A stretch of 64,000 nt of DNA, from NCBI RefSeq assembly GCF_000733475.1, contig NZ_JPFK01000003.1, positions 248,001-312,000 of the forward strand, written 5' to 3'. Below are positions 58,960 through 64,000 of the stretch, in pieces. The DNA is from Mangrovimonas yunxiaonensis. Lineage in GTDB: Bacteria > Bacteroidota > Bacteroidia > Flavobacteriales > Flavobacteriaceae. The translations under genes were made by a program, and so were the position numbers. Positions within the stretch are counted from its first letter, which is position 1; each line of letters starts with the position of its first letter. Below the pieces are notes generated by a model. The model was not told where the DNA came from. It saw only the letters and a program-made list of their open reading frames with translations, and searched no databases.

Positions 58960-61242
58960 ATGGAAAACATTTACATTTATATGCTTATCGCACTAGCTGT
59001 TTTGGCTGTTGCCGATTTGGTTGTTGGGGTAAGTAACGATGCAGTTAACTTTTTAAATTCAGCAATTGGATCAAAGGCCGTTTCCTTTAAAACCTTAATG
59101 ATTGTTGCTAGTTTAGGGGTCGCCTTGGGCGCACTCTCGTCCAGTGGTATGATGGAGGTTGCCAGAAAAGGAATTTTTAATCCAAGTGAGTTTATGTTTA
59201 ACGAGATCATGATTATTTTCATGGCCGTTATGCTAACCGATATTTTATTATTGGATTTCTTTAACACCCTAGGCCTCCCTACCTCTACTACGGTATCGAT
59301 TGTTTTTGAACTTTTGGGTGCCTCTGTAGCCATGGCCTTGATTAAAATTTCGGCCGATGACTCGCAAACTTTGGTCGACATTGTAAACTACATCAACAAC
59401 GAAAAGGCCATAGAGATTATACTGGGCATACTCCTTTCGGTCGTCATTGCTTTTTCTATTGGAGCCTTGGTACAATTTCTATCAAGAATATTCCTGTCGT
59501 TTAAATTTAACGAAAAGCCGTCGTGGTATGGCGCTACGTTTAGCGGGCTTGCCATTACCTCTATCATGTATTTTATCTTAATAAAGGGGTTAAAAAGTGC
59601 CGCCTTTATGAGCCCTGATTTTTTACATGCCATACAAGACAATACCACGGCATTTCTAGCAGTCAACTTTGCAATCTGGACACTGTTGTCCATGGTAGTT
59701 ATTAAGGTCTTTAAAACTAACATATACACCCTTATTATCATTATTGGCACCTTTGCTTTGGCCATGGCCTTCGCAGGTAACGATTTGGTAAACTTTATTG
59801 GGGTTCCTATTGCGGCCTACAATTCGTTTGAAGCTTGGTCTGCCTCGGGCATGGCGCCTTCAGAATTTAGCATGGGCATCCTTGCCCAAAAGGTACCAAC
59901 GCAGCCTTATCTGCTATTGGTAGCCGGCTTGGTTATGGTATTAACGCTTTGGTTTTCCAGCAAAGCAAAAGCTGTTGTAAAGACCTCGGTAGACTTATCG
60001 CGACAAGACGATGTAAAGGAACGTTTCGAACCTAATTTCTTATCTAGAAATGTGGTAAGACTATCCATGGGACTGTCCTTGGTATTTAACAACTTGTTAC
60101 CAAATTCTGCCAAGCAGTTTATCGAAAAGCAATTTAAAAAGCCTGTTATTAATGGCCTTTCTAAAAACACCGATGACTTACCAGCATTCGACCTTGTACG
60201 CGCAGCGGTTAACCTTATGGTAGCCAGTGTTTTAATCTCTATAGCAACCTCAATGAAACTTCCGCTTTCTACAACCTATGTTACCTTTATGGTGGCCATG
60301 GGTACCTCATTGGCAGACAGAGCCTGGGGAAGCGAAAGCGCTGTATACCGTGTGGCTGGCGTATTTAACGTTATTGGCGGATGGTTCTTTACGGCCATTA
60401 GTGCGTTTATAGCTGCAGCAGTAACTGCTTACCTTTTAAACTGGAACGTAAAAGTTATGGTTCCGGTACTGTTGTTCTTTGCTATTATTTTACTGGTTAG
60501 AAATTACATCTCACACCGCAATAAATCTAGAGAAAGCAAAGCCGAAGACCGCTTAGAACGCACAGAGAGCAGCTCGGTACAAGGGGTAATACACGAAAGT
60601 GCTAATAACATTTCCAACGTTGTAAAGCGTGGTAACAAAATTTACACCAATGCTATCGATGGATTGGCCAGACAAGATCTAATCACCTTAAAGAAAAACA
60701 AAAAACAGGTTGCTAAATTAACCGATGAGATTGAGGATTTAAGAGATAACATCTTCTATTTTATAAAAAATCTAGACGAAAAGAGTGTTAGCGCCAGTAA
60801 TTTCTACATCAATATTTTGGATTACTTAACCGACATGGCTCAATCGTTAGAGTACATCTCTAAAGCTAGCCATAAACACGTTAACAACAACCACAAAAAA
60901 CTTAAGTTCAGCCAAATAAAAGAGCTGAAGGATCTAGACAAAACCATGGATAAATTGTTTAGTGATACCCAACACGCTTTCTCGTCTTACTCGTTTGAAA
61001 AAATTGAAGAAGTCCTTAGACATAAATCTACAATTTACGAACATGTAACACGTAAAATCCAGCTTCAAGTAGAACGTACACGCTCTGAAGAATCGAGTCC
61101 TAAAAACACCACATTATTCTTTAGTGTGTTGCTGGAAACAAAAGACCTGTTAGATGCGACATTCGATTTACTTGAAGAGTACGACTTAGCGCATGATGCT
61201 TCTGTAAAACCATTTAAAATTACAAGCGATAGCGAAGAATAA
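58960..61242 (+). CDS. PiT-family inorganic phosphate transporter with PhoU-like C-terminal domain
   Basis: The frame can be read from a TTG at 58951, but the ATG at 58960 is the better start, giving 760 aa. The PiT signatures are VGVSNDAVNFLNSAIGS near the N-terminus and FAGNDLVNFIGVPIAAYNSF in the middle, each with the GxND-type Pi-binding core. About 11-12 TM helices span residues 1-525. The soluble C-terminal ~200 residues are a helical bundle (LKKNKKQVAKLTDEIEDLRDNIFYFIKNLDEKS) like PhoU/DUF47. Pi uptake is driven by cations. Heptamer repeats upstream suggest phosphate-starvation control. Confidence 0.9.
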   Translation: MENIYIYMLIALAVLAVADLVVGVSNDAVNFLNSAIGSKAVSFKTLMIVASLGVALGALSSSGMMEVARKGIFNPSEFMFNEIMIIFMAVMLTDILLLDFFNTLGLPTSTTVSIVFELLGASVAMALIKISADDSQTLVDIVNYINNEKAIEIILGILLSVVIAFSIGALVQFLSRIFLSFKFNEKPSWYGATFSGLAITSIMYFILIKGLKSAAFMSPDFLHAIQDNTTAFLAVNFAIWTLLSMVVIKVFKTNIYTLIIIIGTFALAMAFAGNDLVNFIGVPIAAYNSFEAWSASGMAPSEFSMGILAQKVPTQPYLLLVAGLVMVLTLWFSSKAKAVVKTSVDLSRQDDVKERFEPNFLSRNVVRLSMGLSLVFNNLLPNSAKQFIEKQFKKPVINGLSKNTDDLPAFDLVRAAVNLMVASVLISIATSMKLPLSTTYVTFMVAMGTSLADRAWGSESAVYRVAGVFNVIGGWFFTAISAFIAAAVTAYLLNWNVKVMVPVLLFFAIILLVRNYISHRNKSRESKAEDRLERTESSSVQGVIHESANNISNVVKRGNKIYTNAIDGLARQDLITLKKNKKQVAKLTDEIEDLRDNIFYFIKNLDEKSVSASNFYINILDYLTDMAQSLEYISKASHKHVNNNHKKLKFSQIKELKDLDKTMDKLFSDTQHAFSSYSFEKIEEVLRHKSTIYEHVTRKIQLQVERTRSEESSPKNTTLFFSVLLETKDLLDATFDLLEEYDLAHDASVKPFKITSDSEE

Positions 61243-61282
61243 CCAATAGCCTGAGTGATATTACAGGCGTGATTTAACCTAA

Positions 61283-61324
61283 TAAAAAAGGCAACTTAAA
61301 CACATGTTTATTTTGCCTTTTTTT
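61283..61324 (+). terminator. Terminator after the PiT gene
   Basis: AAAAAAGGCAA pairs with TTGCCTTTTTT, with a further TAAACA/TGTTTA inner stem. It is followed by T's to 61324. A run of eight C's (61334-61341) follows in the gap. Confidence 0.85.
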
Positions 61325-61404
61325 ATGGAAATACCCCCCCCAGTGAAAACTAAAATACAGCACACCAGAGAATCGCCTTCTAATTAAAGACGACAACCTA
61401 TATG

Positions 61405-61441
61405 CAAAAAAAGCCATCTTGTAATGAAGATGGCTTTTTTA
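61405..61441. terminator. Terminator after nrdA (bidirectional)
   Basis: AAAAAAGCCATCTT pairs with TTGAAGATGGCTTTTTT-type complement (AAGATGGCTTTTTT) around a 6-nt loop. On the minus strand it ends the nrdA transcript. Confidence 0.9.
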
Positions 61442-61463
61442 AATTATTAACACTTATAAATCT

Positions 61464-63947
61464 TTAAGAACCGCACATTAAGCAGTCGTCTTCTCCTTCG
61501 GCAGCCTTGGCTTGGGCAATTAAAGCCTTCATTTCCTCTGGTGTCATTGGTGCGACATCGTCTTCAGCAGACTCTTGTGCAAATTTAGCCGCAGTTTTTG
61601 CCGCTTGTTCCTTTTGTTTTTCTACAATAGCTTGCTCTGCCGTATTGGTGCTTTCTTGTACCACTGGCGCTGCTTTTTTCTTATTGTCTAATGTAAATTT
61701 AATGGCGTCTACGGCACTCTTAGTACGCAAATAGTACATGCCTGTTTTTAAACCACTCTTCCAAGCATAAAAATGCATAGATGTTAATTTTGCCATTGTA
61801 GCTCCTTCCATAAACAAGTTTAAAGATTGGGATTGGTCTATAAAATACCCTCTGTGCCTAGACATGTCTATAATATCTTTCATACTCAATTCCCAAACCG
61901 TCTTATAAAGGTCTTTAATATCCTGCGGAATGCCTTCTATATCCTGTATAGAACCGTTAGCCCTCATAATATCCTGCTTTAAGCCTTCGTTCCATAAGCC
62001 CAGTGCAACCAAATCTTCCAACAGATGCTTATTAACAACAATAAACTCTCCCGAAAGCACTCTACGCGTATAAATGTTAGAGGTATACGGCTCAAAACAC
62101 TCATTATTCCCTAGAATTTGAGAGGTTGAAGCTGTTGGCATTGGCGCAACCAACAACGAGTTTCTCACACCGTTCTCGGCTACCTCCTTACGAAGTTTAT
62201 CCCAATCCCATCGGCCGCTTAGCTCCTCGTCTTTCACGCCCCAAAGGTTGTGCTGAAATAAGCCTTCGCTAATAGGCGACCCTTGATATGTTTGATATGG
62301 GCCATCGGCTTTAGCCTCTTCCATACTTGCCGTTACGGCAGCGTAATAAAGGGTTTCGAAAATTTCTTGATTGAGTTTTTTGGCTTCATCGCTCGTAAAT
62401 GGCATGCGCATTTTTATAAACGTATCAGCCAATCCTTGTACCCCTAACCCTACTGGTCTGTGACGGAAATTTGAGTTTTCAGCCTCCTTAACCGGATAGT
62501 AGTTTCTATCGATAACGCGGTTAAGGTTTTTGGTTACCCGCTTTGTAATTCGGTACAGCTCCTCATGATCAAAGGCGCCATCTTTTACAAACATTGGCAA
62601 CGCAATAGAGGCCAAGTTACATACAGCAACCTCATCTGGCGAAGTGTACTCTAAAATTTCTGTACATAAGTTAGACGATCTAATGGTTCCTAAATTCTTC
62701 TGATTCGATTTGCGGTTGGCCGCATCTTTATACAACATGTACGGTGTACCTGTTTCTATTTGCGACTCTAGGATTTTCTCCCAAAGTTCGCGAGCCTTAA
62801 TGGTTTTTCTCCCTTTGTTTTCTGCTTCATATTTAAGGTAAAGCGCTTCGAACGCTTCGCTATGGGTGTCTGGTAAACCTGGGCACTCGTTAGGGCACAT
62901 TAAAGTCCATTGTCCATCTTCCTGAACGCGTTTCATAAACAAATCTGGAATCCACATGGCGTAAAACAGGTCGCGAGCACGCATTTCTTCTTTTCCGTGG
63001 TTTTTCTTCAAATCCAAAAAGTCGAAAATATCGGCGTGCCAAGGCTCTAAATAAATGGCAAAACTCCCTTTACGCTTTCCACCGCCTTGATCTACATAAC
63101 GCGCCGTATCATTAAACACGCGCAACATTGGCACAATGCCATTGCTGGTCCCGTTGGTGCCAGCTATATAACTTCCGGTAGCTCTAATATCATGAATGGC
63201 CAACCCAATACCTCCCGCCGATTGCGAGATCTTAGCGGTTTGCTTTAAAGTATCGTAAATCCCATCAATACTATCGTCCTTGGCTGTTAAAAGGAAACAT
63301 GACGACATTTGGGGTTTTGGCGTACCAGAATTAAACAAGGTTGGTGTAGCATGTGTAAAATATTTTTTCGACATGAGCTCGTAAGTTTCAATAGCGGCAT
63401 CCAAATCATTTAAATGAATCCCTACCGAAACACGCATAAGCATGTGCTGTGGTCTTTCGGCAATCTGGCCGTTAAGCTTAAGCAAATACGAACGCTCTAA
63501 GGTTTTAAACCCAAAATAATCGTACCCAAAATCGCGGTTATATATTATGGTAGAGTCTAGTTTCTCTTTGTTATCCATAATAATGTTATAAACCTCATCT
63601 GAAAGCAAAGGCGCTTTTTTCCCAGTTCTCGGATTAACGTAGGTATAGAGGTCTTCCATAACCTCGCTAAAGGTTTTTTTGGTGTTTTTATGTAAGTTTG
63701 AGACCGATATTCTGGCTGCTAACCTCGCATAATCGGGGTGGGCGGTTGTCATGGTAGCCGCTGTTTCGGCTGCTAGGTTGTCTAGCTCGCTAGTGGTTAC
63801 TCCATCATACAAGCCCTCTATAACGCGCATGGCTACTTTTACCGGATCGACAAGTTCGTTTAATCCGTAACACAATTTTCTCACTCGCGAAGTGATTTTG
63901 TCGAACATGACAGGCTCTCTACGACCGTCTCTTTTTACTACATACAT
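61464..63947 (-). CDS. nrdA: Ribonucleoside-diphosphate reductase alpha subunit (class Ia)
   Basis: Length 827 aa. The N-terminal ATP-cone (residues 1-95) starts [25 protein letters not shown]. The radical-site core has [18 protein letters not shown], with an active-site Cys, NLCTEILEY with the Cys-x-Glu pair, and [20 protein letters not shown]. The C-terminal shuttle ends [11 protein letters not shown], with the redox pair Cys822/Cys825. It makes dNDPs from NDPs. nrdB would lie upstream, outside the window. The start ATG is at 63947, 53 nt before the window edge. The protein is of full length. Confidence 0.96.
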   Translation of the reverse strand: MYVVKRDGRREPVMFDKITSRVRKLCYGLNELVDPVKVAMRVIEGLYDGVTTSELDNLAAETAATMTTAHPDYARLAARISVSNLHKNTKKTFSEVMEDLYTYVNPRTGKKAPLLSDEVYNIIMDNKEKLDSTIIYNRDFGYDYFGFKTLERSYLLKLNGQIAERPQHMLMRVSVGIHLNDLDAAIETYELMSKKYFTHATPTLFNSGTPKPQMSSCFLLTAKDDSIDGIYDTLKQTAKISQSAGGIGLAIHDIRATGSYIAGTNGTSNGIVPMLRVFNDTARYVDQGGGKRKGSFAIYLEPWHADIFDFLDLKKNHGKEEMRARDLFYAMWIPDLFMKRVQEDGQWTLMCPNECPGLPDTHSEAFEALYLKYEAENKGRKTIKARELWEKILESQIETGTPYMLYKDAANRKSNQKNLGTIRSSNLCTEILEYTSPDEVAVCNLASIALPMFVKDGAFDHEELYRITKRVTKNLNRVIDRNYYPVKEAENSNFRHRPVGLGVQGLADTFIKMRMPFTSDEAKKLNQEIFETLYYAAVTASMEEAKADGPYQTYQGSPISEGLFQHNLWGVKDEELSGRWDWDKLRKEVAENGVRNSLLVAPMPTASTSQILGNNECFEPYTSNIYTRRVLSGEFIVVNKHLLEDLVALGLWNEGLKQDIMRANGSIQDIEGIPQDIKDLYKTVWELSMKDIIDMSRHRGYFIDQSQSLNLFMEGATMAKLTSMHFYAWKSGLKTGMYYLRTKSAVDAIKFTLDNKKKAAPVVQESTNTAEQAIVEKQKEQAAKTAAKFAQESAEDDVAPMTPEEMKALIAQAKAAEGEDDCLMCGS

Positions 63948-64000
63948 ATTTTACACAGTTTAAAATTTCCTGATACACCTTCAGAAAATGGGTTAATTCG

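Noticed and set aside
61334-61341. Run of eight C's as a phase-variation tract
   Set aside because: It lies between two terminators, in no promoter or reading frame; no sign of a switching role.

Overview
This AT-rich window looks like a chromosomal segment of a marine-type member of the Flavobacteriaceae (Bacteroidota). The signs are: many copies of the Bacteroidota -7 promoter box TAnnTTTG and almost no Shine-Dalgarno sequences; a protein with a type IX secretion (T9SS) C-terminal sorting domain; a PorT-like barrel; several TonB-dependent receptors; and a clade II-type nosZ cluster. No CRISPR array, insertion sequence, prophage or rRNA was seen. One tRNA gene, tRNA-Ser(GGA), is present.

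Layout. 1-3.4 kb is a translation block (end of rpsI, rpsB with a structured leader, tsf, pyrH, frr). 3.4-14.2 kb holds an outer-membrane barrel protein, an MMPL/RND exporter, asnS, rpoN with an overlapping membrane gene, a PorT-like protein, an ExbB/ExbD/ExbD energising operon and tRNA-Ser. 14.3-17.9 kb holds ansA, tatD, a retropepsin-like protease and an orphan NarL-type response regulator. The regulator is followed by two tandem modules, each with the same 18-bp dyad, a promoter-like region and a short terminator-ended transcript. A 45-residue membrane peptide gene follows. 17.9-22 kb is odhB/sucA. 22-33.3 kb is a nitrous-oxide reduction and copper island: cytochrome c, FAS1 lipoprotein, nosZ, a membrane protein, nosLDFY, a small Cys protein, a Met-rich lipoprotein and a TonB receptor that keeps the OprC/NosA copper-ligand pattern. 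33.3-41.5 kb holds a polyprenyl synthetase and a tetR-tolC-hlyD-acrB efflux operon. 41.6-48.1 kb holds aspS, an unusual ClC protein, cspA, tadA and dxs. 48.1-53 kb holds a large secreted beta-propeller protein, a 44-residue membrane peptide and dgt. 53-61.3 kb is a putative phosphate-responsive cluster (TonB receptor, internally duplicated lipoprotein, YwqK-like protein, PiT transporter fused to a PhoU-like tail) with 11-bp-period heptamer repeats upstream. The window closes with nrdA.

How the genes work together. The nos island carries a complete clade II set: electron donor (cytochrome c), reductase, Cu-site assembly (NosLDFY) and a candidate outer-membrane copper import route. A CRP/FNR-type dyad sits about 42 bp upstream of the likely start of transcription. 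The phosphate cluster joins outer-membrane uptake to an inner-membrane Pi carrier. The strongest candidates for something undescribed are the duplicated operator-promoter-sRNA modules beside the response regulator (17.43-17.71 kb), the Pho-like repeat arrays (58.73-58.91 kb), the copper-acquisition genes joined to nos, and a ClC protein that lacks both key glutamates. All calls come from reading sequence and translations by eye; no database search was run.
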